A stretch of DNA of 64,000 bases from Gordonia sp. SID5947 (GTDB taxonomy: Bacteria; Actinomycetota; Actinomycetes; Mycobacteriales; Mycobacteriaceae): positions 1 through 64,000 of the forward strand of contig NZ_WWHU01000002.1 of assembly GCF_009862785.1 (NCBI RefSeq), in the 5' to 3' direction. The position numbers and the translations under genes are program-made. This document shows, in pieces, positions 26,670-33,727 of this stretch. Positions within the stretch are counted from its first letter, which is position 1; each line of letters opens with the position of its first letter. The notes beneath the pieces were generated by a model. That model saw only the letters and a program-made list of their open reading frames with translations. It was not told the DNA's origin and made no database searches.

Positions 26670-27038
26670 ATGAGCCGCCACTACACCCCCGCCCAGATCC
26701 CCACCGACTACGCACAATCCGCCGCCGGTGTCCTCTGGACCGCCGCCAACCTCGCCGCCACCACCGACACCCGCGACCCCATCGCCGACGCCGTCCGCCA
26801 GCTCGACGCCCCCACGCACTCGCATCGGTGCGCCGAAACCGCCGCCATCAGCCAAGCCCACCGCACCGCCGGCCCCACCGTCCAGCTCGACCCGCTCGCA
26901 CCCCCGCACCGCTGGGCCACCTGGCACGAAGCGCTCACCGACCCCTGGCAGGTCCTCGCCGACGCCGCCACCAGCCACAGCGACCCCGGCGACGAACGCG
27001 AAGGACTCATCCCCGGCCACTGGACCCCAGCGGCCTAA
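26670..27038 (+). CDS. Plasmid-type hypothetical protein (122 residues)
   Basis: The ATG at 26670 follows GGAAGGACACC. The product begins MSRHYTPAQIPTDYAQSAAG and has helical segments (VLWTAANLAATTDTRDPIAD) and a His/Trp-rich end (HRWATWHEALTDPWQVL, ending GLIPGHWTPAA). No signal, membrane segment or known domain was seen. It is transcribed with the genes on either side; function unknown. Confidence 0.55.
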   Translation: MSRHYTPAQIPTDYAQSAAGVLWTAANLAATTDTRDPIADAVRQLDAPTHSHRCAETAAISQAHRTAGPTVQLDPLAPPHRWATWHEALTDPWQVLADAATSHSDPGDEREGLIPGHWTPAA

Positions 27039-27068
27039 CCACCCACACCCCCACCACCGGAAGGAATC

Positions 27069-28064
27069 ATGGCCACCATCACCATCACCCACACCCCCAC
27101 CGACGGCACCCTCGTCGACGGCACCAGCCGAGGAGACGGCACCAACACGATCCTGAAATCCGTTGGCTTCCGCTGGTTCCGAACCCTCGGAATGTGGGGA
27201 GTCCCCAACAGCCGCGACCACCAACCCAACCGCTACAAGATCGAACAAGCCCGCCGAGCCCTGGCCGACGCCGGCCACGACGTCACCGTCGAGCTCGACA
27301 CCAGTTTCCGCGACACCGCCACCGTCGAGGCCGACAAAGCAGCCCGCCAACAAGACCGCGCCGACGCCCTCGACGCCAAAGCCGACCGGCACCGCCGCCG
27401 CGCCGACGACGCCTGGGACGCCGACCGCCGCGCCACCGCCGCCCTGCCCCCAGGAGGCGAACCGATCAAAATCGGCCACCACAACGAACGCCGCCACCGC
27501 CGCGCCATCGACAACGCCCACGCCAAACTCGGCCAAGCCATCGCCGCCGAGAACCAAGCCACCGACACCGCACGCCGCGCCGACATCGCCGCCGATGCCG
27601 GCGCACGCCGCCACAACCCGCGCACCGTCGCCAACCGCATCGACACACTCGAAGCCGACCAACGCCGCGACGAACGCGCACGAGACGGACACACCCGCAC
27701 CCTCTACACCACCAGCAGCGGACAGAAAGTGTGCGACGAGACCCCGCCGGCCACCGGCAGCTACCGCGAGCAGCTCGACGCCCGCATCGCCCAACGCGCC
27801 GACCAGATCGCCCACTGGAAACAGGTTCGCGCCGACCAGATCGCCAGCGGCGAAGCCGGGAACTACAGCCCCGCCACCATCGCCAAAGGCGACCAAGTCC
27901 GCAGCCGCTTCGACGACTGGTGCACCGTGCTGCGGGTCAACAAGAAAAGTGTCAGCGTCGAAACACCCGCCCCCTTCGGCGGCCGCATGATCCGCGGAAC
28001 CCTGCCGTATCAAAGCATCACCGGACACCGACCCACCACAACCCATCTCGACGAGACCGGATAA
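27069..28064 (+). CDS. DUF3560-domain protein
   Basis: The 331-residue protein is found on many actinomycete plasmids. After an N-terminal domain (ITITHTPTDGTLVDGTSRGD, LKSVGFRWFRTLGMWGVPNS) comes the DUF3560 core at about residues 100-190. This is a long charged helix (ADALDAKADRHRRRADDAWD) ending in PPGGEPIKIGHHNERRHRRA, with the conserved GHHxERRHR motif. A C-terminal beta domain follows (VRSRFDDWCTVLRVNKKSVS). Such proteins are usually encoded near transfer or replication genes; the biochemical role is unknown. It is followed by a non-coding gap holding the large nested inverted repeat. Confidence 0.75.
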   Translation: MATITITHTPTDGTLVDGTSRGDGTNTILKSVGFRWFRTLGMWGVPNSRDHQPNRYKIEQARRALADAGHDVTVELDTSFRDTATVEADKAARQQDRADALDAKADRHRRRADDAWDADRRATAALPPGGEPIKIGHHNERRHRRAIDNAHAKLGQAIAAENQATDTARRADIAADAGARRHNPRTVANRIDTLEADQRRDERARDGHTRTLYTTSSGQKVCDETPPATGSYREQLDARIAQRADQIAHWKQVRADQIASGEAGNYSPATIAKGDQVRSRFDDWCTVLRVNKKSVSVETPAPFGGRMIRGTLPYQSITGHRPTTTHLDETG

Positions 28065-28221
28065 CCACACCCACCACCAGCACCGGACCCCACCCACCGC
28101 GGCGGGGTCCGGTCCGCCGGGCATCGAACCCGGCGGACCAGATCGCTTCGCGGCCCCACTCACCTCCACATCCCGGCCGCCGGACGTCCTCGCCGTTTCC
28201 TGCACCCGCCGATTCTCATGA

Positions 28222-28350
28222 CGTGGTCGCACATTCTGTCAATCCGTTCCACCCGAAAAAGCGGCACGCGCTACGCGTCGCGATGCTCCGCTCCACTTAT
28301 TTCGCACCGCTTTTTCCGATTCCACTAAATGGACAGAATGTGCGACCACG
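28222..28350. repeat. Nested 19-bp and 10-bp inverted repeats (candidate oriT, single-strand promoter or origin)
   Basis: A perfect 19-bp inverted repeat pairs CGTGGTCGCACATTCTGTC at 28222-28240 with its complement at 28332-28350. Inside lies a second perfect repeat, GAAAAAGCGG (28255-28264) with CCGCTTTTTC (28307-28316), and further short self-complementary G+C-rich steps. As single-stranded DNA the 129 bases would fold into a long interrupted hairpin. It lies in a 420-base non-coding gap just before a run of small co-directional plasmid genes. That is how oriT structures, single-strand initiation sites and ssDNA promoters of leading-region genes are placed on conjugative plasmids. Which of these applies cannot be read from the sequence. 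Confidence 0.7.
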
Positions 28351-28486
28351 AATGGGCGGCTAATAACAGGAAATGGCACACACACAGGCACGATAGGACA
28401 GAGAAACCGTTGCACGGCAACACTATTCGCGATAGAATAAGAAGACAGAGTAAACCCTCGCGACGCACACAGAATGGATACGAACA

Positions 28487-28732
28487 ATGAGCGACAACAC
28501 CACAATCACCGTTTACACCAAGCCGGCCTGCGTGCAGTGCCACGCCACCTACAAGGCGTTCGAAAAGGCCGGCCTGGACTACACGGTGATCGACATCAGC
28601 ACCGACGACGACGCCCGCGATTACGTGATGGGACTGGGCTACCTGCAAGCCCCCGTCGTCGTGGCCGGCGACGACCACTGGTCAGGCTTTCGACCCGACC
28701 GCATCAAGAACCTCGCCAGCACCGCAGCCTGA
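28487..28732 (+). CDS. nrdH: NrdH-like glutaredoxin
   Basis: An 81-residue thioredoxin-fold redoxin with the CVQC active site at residues 15-18 (VYTKPACVQCHATYKAFEKA). The C-terminal part (GLGYLQAPVVVAGDDHWSGF, then RPDRIKNLA) keeps the cis-Pro loop (AP) and the WSGFRPDxI signature of NrdH redoxins, which reduce class Ib ribonucleotide reductase. A plasmid copy next to the putative leading region could support nucleotide supply during second-strand synthesis; this is inference. AT-rich sequence just upstream (GCGATAGAATAAG) may hold its promoter. Confidence 0.85.
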   Translation: MSDNTTITVYTKPACVQCHATYKAFEKAGLDYTVIDISTDDDARDYVMGLGYLQAPVVVAGDDHWSGFRPDRIKNLASTAA

Positions 28733-28749
28733 GACGAAAGGACAGACCC

Positions 28750-28932
28750 GTGAGCATCAACTACACCGAACGCGCCACCCGCTACTGGGCACAGTCCGAT
28801 CAGGCATACGCCGACGGAGATCCCCGCCACGGCGACGAACTCGCCGAGCTGGCCGCCCAATGCGACACATGGGCACACGAAGACTCGGGCCGACAACGGC
28901 CCCACGATGAGCAGGCAGGAGTAGCGAGGTGA
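28750..28932 (+). CDS. Small hydrophilic plasmid protein (60 residues)
   Basis: A GTG at 28750, preceded by GAAAGGACAG, gives SINYTERATRYWAQSDQAYA, then DGDPRHGDELAELAAQCDTW and a charged tail. The helix pattern suggests a small all-alpha protein. Its stop overlaps the possible GTG start of the next gene, so the set is probably co-translated. No family recognised. Confidence 0.5.
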   Translation: MSINYTERATRYWAQSDQAYADGDPRHGDELAELAAQCDTWAHEDSGRQRPHDEQAGVAR

Positions 28933-28937
28933 CTGTC

Positions 28938-29621
28938 ATGGCCGAATACCCCCGCACCCGCGACGACAGCGACGCCGCAAACATCACGCCCTCGGCCGCC
29001 TCGGCGATCGAACCGCTCCCCGAACTCGAAACTGTCACCGATGCCGACGACCTCACGCTGTACGGTGTCCTCGACCCAGCCGACGACATCGAGGCCGCAC
29101 TCGAACTCGAACTGACATTCCTCGCTGCACTACTGTTCGCGCCGGCCGCGATCGCCCGCCAGGTCATCACCGCCGTCATCGGTACCCGCGACGAATCGGC
29201 ACCCGACCTGACAGTGTTGCCCGTCGACACCACCCTGTTCCTCGGTCCCGCCAACCGACTCATCTTCGACGCCGCAGTCACCCTGATCGACGAAGGCACT
29301 CCCGCAACGCCGCAACTTGTTCAAGCCCGACTTACTGACCAAAACCTGCACCGCCACACCAAAAACGCCATGCTCGACATCATCAGCCCCGCCACACCAC
29401 GAGCCACCGTGGTCGGCGGCGCCGACCTCCCCCACCTGGCGGCCGCGCTCGTCGACGCCTGGTACCGCCGCGGCTATCGCGCACTGGTCACACGCATGCA
29501 CCAGATGATTGCCACCCGCCCCGTGGACGAACTCGGTGGTCACTGGACCGCTCTCACCGCTCACCAGCAGACCGCCGAACGCCGACGCCTGACCGTGCGC
29601 GACAACCTGGCCCGCATCTGA
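28938..29621 (+). CDS. DnaB N-terminal-domain-like protein
   Basis: From the ATG at 28938 (a GTG at 28929 is also in frame) the product is 227 residues. After an acidic leader (PRTRDDSDAANI) comes LELELTFLAALLFAPAAIAR and FLGPANRLIFDAAVTLIDEG, then TPATPQLVQARLTDQ. This resembles the helical N-terminal domain of replicative DnaB helicases, which mediates hexamer and primase contacts, but the ATPase domain is absent. Such stand-alone domains might recruit or modulate the host replisome on incoming plasmid DNA. Its leader shares PRTRD-x-DAA with the antitoxin gene at 29866. Confidence 0.5.
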   Translation: MAEYPRTRDDSDAANITPSAASAIEPLPELETVTDADDLTLYGVLDPADDIEAALELELTFLAALLFAPAAIARQVITAVIGTRDESAPDLTVLPVDTTLFLGPANRLIFDAAVTLIDEGTPATPQLVQARLTDQNLHRHTKNAMLDIISPATPRATVVGGADLPHLAAALVDAWYRRGYRALVTRMHQMIATRPVDELGGHWTALTAHQQTAERRRLTVRDNLARI

Positions 29622-29636
29622 CCGAGGAGACCCGTC

Positions 29637-29822
29637 ATGTCCGACACTCTCGACGACCACCAAGCCGAAGACCTCGCGGCCGATCTACGCGACCACGGCC
29701 ACACCTGGGCCGCCATCGCCGCCGCGGTCAACCTCACCCCCTACGCCGCGCAACAAGCCGCGAATCGCGCCGACACCCGCGCCGCCGAACGAGCCGCCCG
29801 TAACCAGATCACCCTGTTCTAA
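29637..29822 (+). CDS. Small HTH-like protein (61 residues)
   Basis: ATG at 29637 after GAGGAG. The sequence DHQAEDLAADLRDHGHTWAA, then IAAAVNLTPYAAQQAANRAD looks like a single helix-turn-helix of the sigma-region-4/Tnp type with a basic tail (AAERAARNQITLF). It is probably a small DNA-binding protein or a WhiB-like accessory without metal ligands. It lies between the DnaB-N-like gene and the antitoxin gene on the same strand. Confidence 0.5.
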   Translation: MSDTLDDHQAEDLAADLRDHGHTWAAIAAAVNLTPYAAQQAANRADTRAAERAARNQITLF

Positions 29823-29865
29823 CGCCCGCCGTATACTCGAACTCGCCCAAGGAGATCCGATCGAG

Positions 29866-30114
29866 ATGACCACCATGACCCAGCACCCACGCACCCGCGA
29901 CGAGATCGACGCCGCACTCGCGACACGGTCGGTCGAGCAGATCATCGCCGCCGTCGACGCCGGGCACACCATGGCCGGGATGCCACTGACCGACCGTGAC
30001 AAAGACGCGATCCGCCGTATCGATAGCGGCGAGACCACCATCGAGCAAGAGCGCCAGCGCATCCTCGACGAGATCGCCGCCGACCGGGACAGCGAGACAC
30101 CCACCGAGCAGTGA
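29866..30114 (+). CDS. VbhA-like antitoxin of the Fic protein
   Basis: The 82-residue protein contains the helical VbhA-type segment at about residues 23-75: SVEQIIAAVDAGHTMAGMPL, then TDRDKDAIRRIDSGETTIEQ. VbhA antitoxins block Fic enzymes with an inhibitory helix carrying (S/T)xxxE(G/N). The aligned stretch here reads GHTMAG, lacking both the Ser/Thr and the Glu, so the usual inhibitory arginine-glutamate contact would be absent. Its stop overlaps the GTG of the fic gene by 4 bases, as expected for a toxin-antitoxin pair. The N-terminal PRTRDEIDAA is shared with the DnaB-N-like protein. Confidence 0.65.
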   Translation: MTTMTQHPRTRDEIDAALATRSVEQIIAAVDAGHTMAGMPLTDRDKDAIRRIDSGETTIEQERQRILDEIAADRDSETPTEQ

Positions 30115-31052
30115 CCCACCCCAACTCCCGCATCAAGGCCGGCCCCGTTCACCCGAACCTGGCCGGCCTTGATGATGTCGACGAGCTCGAACGCTACGAA
30201 CGGCGCATGGCCGGCATCCGCAGCCGCCAACTCGAGCGAGATCCCCACCTAGCCGCCGGTGCCTTCGACCTCGCCCACCTGCAAACGATCCACCACCATC
30301 TGCTGCAAGACGTCTACGGCTGGGCCGGACAGCTACGCACCCCCGGACAACACACCGAGGCGATGGGCATCACCCACTGCCCACCCGAGCAGCTGGCCGC
30401 CGTACTCGACGACGTGTTCGCCGACATCCGTGACCGCCGGCCCTCGCCCACCGACACCGACCACGCACTGAACCTCACCGCGGACCACTGGTCAGCACTG
30501 ACCTGGGCGCATCCCATGCTCGACGGCAACAGCCGCAGCCAGCGCGTGTTCTTCACCCAATACCTGCACGACAGCGACTGGGACATCGACTGGCGCGCCG
30601 TCGATGCCGACGCCGTCCACGCCGCCCGCCACGTCAGCTTCGTCACCGAAGACCCCACCTGGCTCGCCGAACAACTGCGACCCGGTCTCATCCGACCCGG
30701 CGACCACGTCACCACGTCGCTATCGGCCACCGACGGTATCCGCGACGAGCTCCGCCCCGTCGCGATCTACTACGCCATGATGCAAGACGCCGAGAACGGC
30801 GTCACGGGTGAACAGTTCCACCACCACCAACACACGCTCGAACACCGCACCCGCATCGACGACCTCACCCGAGAACTCAAACCCGCTACCGCGGCCGACC
30901 GCGCATCACCTCCGGATCACAGCGACCACCTTGAGCATCTCGCCGAGCTCGAGCGCCAACGCCAAGCCCAGCACCACGCGAGGGCACAGTCCACACCCCG
31001 CCACGAGACGGAGCCCTCACACGTGTCACGCGATCCCCACCGTCGCCTGTAA
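30111..31052 (+). CDS. Fic-domain protein with a relaxase-like C-terminal tail
   Basis: The 313-residue protein has a Fic fold at about residues 50-180. VYGWAGQLRTPG and AHLQTIHHHLLQD precede the active-site loop HPMLDGNSRSQR (His134 to Arg145). The canonical motif is HxFx(D/E)GNGRxxR: the second Gly is Ser here and Phe is Met, while His, Asp, Asn and both Arg remain, so AMP transfer may still occur. The C-terminal 65 residues are not part of the fold. They contain IDDLT (249-253), HLEHLAELERQR (273-284) and a terminal PHRRL, and closely match the C-terminus of the relaxase encoded at 33724-40053. This suggests secretion by the plasmid's own transfer machinery. Confidence 0.75.
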   Translation: MTHPNSRIKAGPVHPNLAGLDDVDELERYERRMAGIRSRQLERDPHLAAGAFDLAHLQTIHHHLLQDVYGWAGQLRTPGQHTEAMGITHCPPEQLAAVLDDVFADIRDRRPSPTDTDHALNLTADHWSALTWAHPMLDGNSRSQRVFFTQYLHDSDWDIDWRAVDADAVHAARHVSFVTEDPTWLAEQLRPGLIRPGDHVTTSLSATDGIRDELRPVAIYYAMMQDAENGVTGEQFHHHQHTLEHRTRIDDLTRELKPATAADRASPPDHSDHLEHLAELERQRQAQHHARAQSTPRHETEPSHVSRDPHRRL

Positions 31053-31075
31053 CGACGCCGCGGGGCCGACTGCGT

Positions 31076-31378
31076 TTATCCGCGGATCGGTGCCGCCCAA
31101 GACCACACGGGCACCCGCCAGGCCGCCCGTGCCACACGGCTTCGCCACACTCCATGTTTCAGCGCGAAGAGCCAGTGCCCGAACATCCATAGCCCGACAC
31201 CGGCGACAGCTTCGATTGCGTACCGAGGATTGTCGAAACTGCCGGCATGAATGACCACACCGCCCAGTCCGTCGATCACCAACAGGATGCCGGCGAAGCG
31301 CGCCAACCCGGAGCCGAACAGCCATACCAAGATCGACACCGCCGCCCCAGCCGCGGCGATCATCACGAAACCTTCCAT
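31076..31378 (-). CDS. Small membrane protein (about 100 residues)
   Basis: The ATG at 31378 follows AAGGAGGCGGG in ideal position. The product has three hydrophobic stretches: MIAAAGAAVSILVWLFGSGL, FAGILLVIDGLGGVVIHAG and IEAVAGVGLWMFGHWLFAL, and a basic C-terminus (RSRVARAAWRVPVW). It converges with the fic gene, with a 23-base gap. No family is recognised. It might be an entry-exclusion or phage-resistance protein, but there is no direct evidence. Confidence 0.5.
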   Translation of the reverse strand: MEGFVMIAAAGAAVSILVWLFGSGLARFAGILLVIDGLGGVVIHAGSFDNPRYAIEAVAGVGLWMFGHWLFALKHGVWRSRVARAAWRVPVWSWAAPIRG

Positions 31379-31475
31379 CCCGCCCGCCTCCTTCGCGGTG
31401 GTGCCACATCTGAGCAACAAGTGCCCCGTGAGGGCAGTGTCGCCCATGCCACCGACAGATACGCGCACTGCACCG

Positions 31476-32198
31476 TCATGGTGATGACTGCCGGCGGGCC
31501 AACCGTTGTTCGACTCTGCGTCGGCGGTGGTCGGGCTCGTCGTAGATCCCCAGCTTGTCCGGCCGTCCGCTGTAGCCGTGCGCGATCACAGCCAGAAATG
31601 CATCGCTGATCTCTGCGCCCCCAACATCGGCCATGAAGTGGTCGGCGCGTCGTTCCTGCCACCGTCGCCACGGCACAAAGACGGCGCACCACACCAGAAA
31701 CAGCACGAGCGCCACACCGCCGGCGATTAGCTCGATGCTGCTCCCGTCGACGAACCAACTCAGCACCCAGCCACCGATGCCAACGGCCGCAGCAAGTGCC
31801 CATCCCCAATGCACCACGAGCTCGGCGCCACGGTGATGGCGGTGACCCAGTTCGTGCAGAAGACATCCGGCCACCGCGTCGATGATGCGCGGATCATCGA
31901 CGTCGACCTGGCCCGGCAAGCCGAACAGATTTTCCAGGTCGACGACCACAGTGTCGTCCCCGCAGTGATACGCCATCCCCCCGGACGTCGGTGTCCCATC
32001 GACTGACGGCACCAATCCCCGCGCCCGCGACTCATCGAACGACAGACGGGGAAGCCGCGACTGTCCGCTCATACGCACACACTCGGCGAGCTGCTCGACA
32101 ACCAACGCCCGCTCCGCTGACCACACGTCATCGCCAGGCCTGTGTCCATCGGAGTGTGGCGTCGGTGAGTTCACTGAGGTGTTCCGATCGGTGGCCAC
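31476..32198 (-). CDS. M48-like membrane metalloprotease
   Basis: The 240-residue protein has a zinc-binding HELGH motif at residues 115-119 (AVAGCLLHELGHRHHRGAEL). Two transmembrane helices follow directly (WGWALAAAVGIGGWVLSWFV and LIAGGVALVLFLVWCAVFVP), then ERRADHFMADVGG, which holds the likely third ligand in the ExxxAD arrangement of M48 peptidases. The start is a GTG at 32198 inside the end of the upstream HNH gene. Proteolysis of membrane proteins in donor or recipient, or of a regulator, is possible; the substrate is unknown. Confidence 0.7.
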   Translation of the reverse strand: MATDRNTSVNSPTPHSDGHRPGDDVWSAERALVVEQLAECVRMSGQSRLPRLSFDESRARGLVPSVDGTPTSGGMAYHCGDDTVVVDLENLFGLPGQVDVDDPRIIDAVAGCLLHELGHRHHRGAELVVHWGWALAAAVGIGGWVLSWFVDGSSIELIAGGVALVLFLVWCAVFVPWRRWQERRADHFMADVGGAEISDAFLAVIAHGYSGRPDKLGIYDEPDHRRRRVEQRLARRQSSP

Positions 32199-32698
32199 GT
32201 GAAAAGTGAGTCCTGTCCGGGCATCGAGATACCTAACGCTTCTCGGACCCGTTCACTGTTCCAGCCGTCGAGCACTGCAGCACGCAGCGCGTGCGCCCGT
32301 GCCCGCCGCGCTTCTCGATCAAGCCCGGTGCTGCCGCGGCCGAGACCGCTTCCCCCGCCACGGTGTTTGCCGGCCATGTGAGCCAGGTTGTCGGCTTGGG
32401 TGCCGGCCACGACGTGGCCGCGCCCGACCGCCACGCAGAGCGGGTTATCGCACTCGTGCATCGCAACAACCCGCTCCGCGATCTCGCCGTGCACCGCGGC
32501 GTAGGCAAATCGTTGTGCTCGCACCACGGCCGGACCCGGCCGGCGGCCGAGCCAAAAACGGCCGTAGCCGTCGTCGCCGATAGCCCCGACGTAGATCGTG
32601 CATGCTCCTGGCGGACCTGCGACGCAGAATCGTGTGAAGCGGGTGATCTCCTGCGCATCGCGGTCGAGGTCAACGCAGAGCCGCTGTGCTGTGGCCAC
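32171..32698 (-). CDS. HNH (His-Me finger) endonuclease-like protein
   Basis: The 175-residue protein contains VVAMHECDNPLCVAVGRGHV and VAGTQADNLAHMAGKHRGGG. This is the zinc-loop/HNH pattern with H-x-CDNPxC and GTQxDNLxxM, seen in phage and plasmid HNH endonucleases. It probably nicks or cuts DNA, or is a remnant of a mobile intron-type nuclease kept on the plasmid. It overlaps the protease gene downstream by 28 bases, and the coiled-coil gene lies just upstream, so the three appear to be one minus-strand operon. Confidence 0.65.
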   Translation of the reverse strand: MATAQRLCVDLDRDAQEITRFTRFCVAGPPGACTIYVGAIGDDGYGRFWLGRRPGPAVVRAQRFAYAAVHGEIAERVVAMHECDNPLCVAVGRGHVVAGTQADNLAHMAGKHRGGGSGLGRGSTGLDREARRARAHALRAAVLDGWNSERVREALGISMPGQDSLFTWPPIGTPQ

Positions 32699-32707
32699 GG
32701 CTCACAG

Positions 32708-33226
32708 TCAACTCGCGGCCACCGACAATTCCGACGCTGCGGCGCCGCCCCGGTCGTCTCCGGCACCTAACGCTTCCGAGTCCTCCGACGCTGGTGGCGG
32801 CGCGGCTGACTGCGCCGCCACCTCGGCCGCCGGTGCGGTGTCGCCGGTTCGGTCCTTGTGTGCCTTGACGTGTCGTCGGACGTCGCTCTCGGTGAGATCG
32901 GTCAGCTCGGCGAGATCACCGACGCTCTGGCCACGCCCGCGCATGTCGGACAGTCGATGGCCGATGGCCGCCTCAGAATCGGCGACCGCCTCGGCGTAGT
33001 CAGCGTGCGCCTTCTCGACTGCCTTGTCGTAGTGAGCCTTCGCCTGCGCCATTGCATCCGAACGTTTGGCGGCCGCACCGTCTTGGCTCTCGAGAGATTT
33101 CAGGATTTCGGCCAGGTCGGCTTCGTCGGCTTTCTGCCGACGAGCTTGTTCCTCGCGCTGCGCCGCAATCTTCTGGCGCGCCTTTGTACGTGCAGTGACC
33201 TTTTTCGCGGTCGTCGAACTAGACAT
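32708..33226 (-). CDS. Coiled-coil protein with C-terminal HTH (candidate relaxosome accessory)
   Basis: The 172-residue protein starts with a Lys/Arg-rich segment (AKKVTARTKARQKIAAQREE). Charged coiled-coil heptads follow to about residue 90 (AQAKAHYDKAVEKAHADYAE), then a helix-turn-helix (SVGDLAELTDLTESDVRRHV) and an Ala/Pro-rich tail. It is divergent from the relaxase, separated by about 500 bases of non-coding DNA. Small coiled-coil DNA-binding proteins in that position are often relaxosome components that bind oriT. This role is inferred from context. Confidence 0.5.
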   Translation of the reverse strand: MSSSTTAKKVTARTKARQKIAAQREEQARRQKADEADLAEILKSLESQDGAAAKRSDAMAQAKAHYDKAVEKAHADYAEAVADSEAAIGHRLSDMRGRGQSVGDLAELTDLTESDVRRHVKAHKDRTGDTAPAAEVAAQSAAPPPASEDSEALGAGDDRGGAAASELSVAAS

Positions 33227-33652
33227 GTTTAATCCACCTACCTGTGTCGTGGCACCGAATGGATCGGCAGAGCATTCGGATATCCGCTTCTCACCCTACT
33301 GCCGGCCAGGCGCGAGGTCACGCTTCCACGCACCCGTAACTGCCACCGCCCCTGCGGGAGCGACTGATCACGTCGCTGGTCGAGCACCGACCACTTCTGT
33401 CCGGCCTACCCGCTGGTCACGTCCACTCTCCCCAACCGGGAACCACCTCAGGGCTTCACTTTCGACAAGCAAGCAATTCTCACACCCGAGAACCCCGAGG
33501 CTCACCTAGGACAACCCGGTCGAGAACAGGACACGACGGATGAGAATCCGAGCCACCCTCAGCACTCCGCCTCGACCGGCAGACGCCACGACGATATGTA
33601 CACACCTCTTGCATTAAGGTCACAAGAAAGTAACGCCTGCTACGATCACTGC
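33227..33652. promoter_or_regulatory. Divergent intergenic region, candidate oriT and relaxase promoter
   Basis: This is non-coding DNA between the coiled-coil gene and the relaxase leader ORF. It contains CCGAATG/CATTCGG (33255-33279, 11-base loop) and TGGTCG/CGACCA (33377-33393, 5-base loop), both typical in size for MOBF nic-site hairpins. A -10-like TACGAT at 33641-33646 would place a transcript start close to the ATG at 33653. Position beside the relaxase gene makes this the second oriT candidate besides 28222-28350. Confidence 0.4.
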
Positions 33653-33727
33653 ATGGCCGCGGCCACGCCCTCACCGATCCGGCGAGCACTCAGGTGCCCG
33701 CCGACACCGGGGTGTGAGCGCCGATGA
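33653..33727 (+). CDS. 24-residue leader ORF overlapping the relaxase start
   Basis: The ATG at 33653 opens a short basic, Pro-rich frame (MAAATPSPIRRALRCPPTPG then CERR) whose TGA at 33725-33727 overlaps the ATGATG of the relaxase. With a -10-like TACGAT seven bases upstream, the message may be leaderless, starting at or near this ATG. Translation of the leader would deliver ribosomes to the relaxase start. The peptide itself may have no function. Tentative. Confidence 0.35.
   Translation: MAAATPSPIRRALRCPPTPGCERR

Noticed and set aside
26622..28363. Two frames over 500 codons long (one Gly/Val-rich on the minus strand, one Arg/His/Pro-rich on the plus strand) across the DUF3560 region
   Set aside because: Both are shadows of the co-directional plasmid genes, which have good ribosome binding sites and recognisable domain content.
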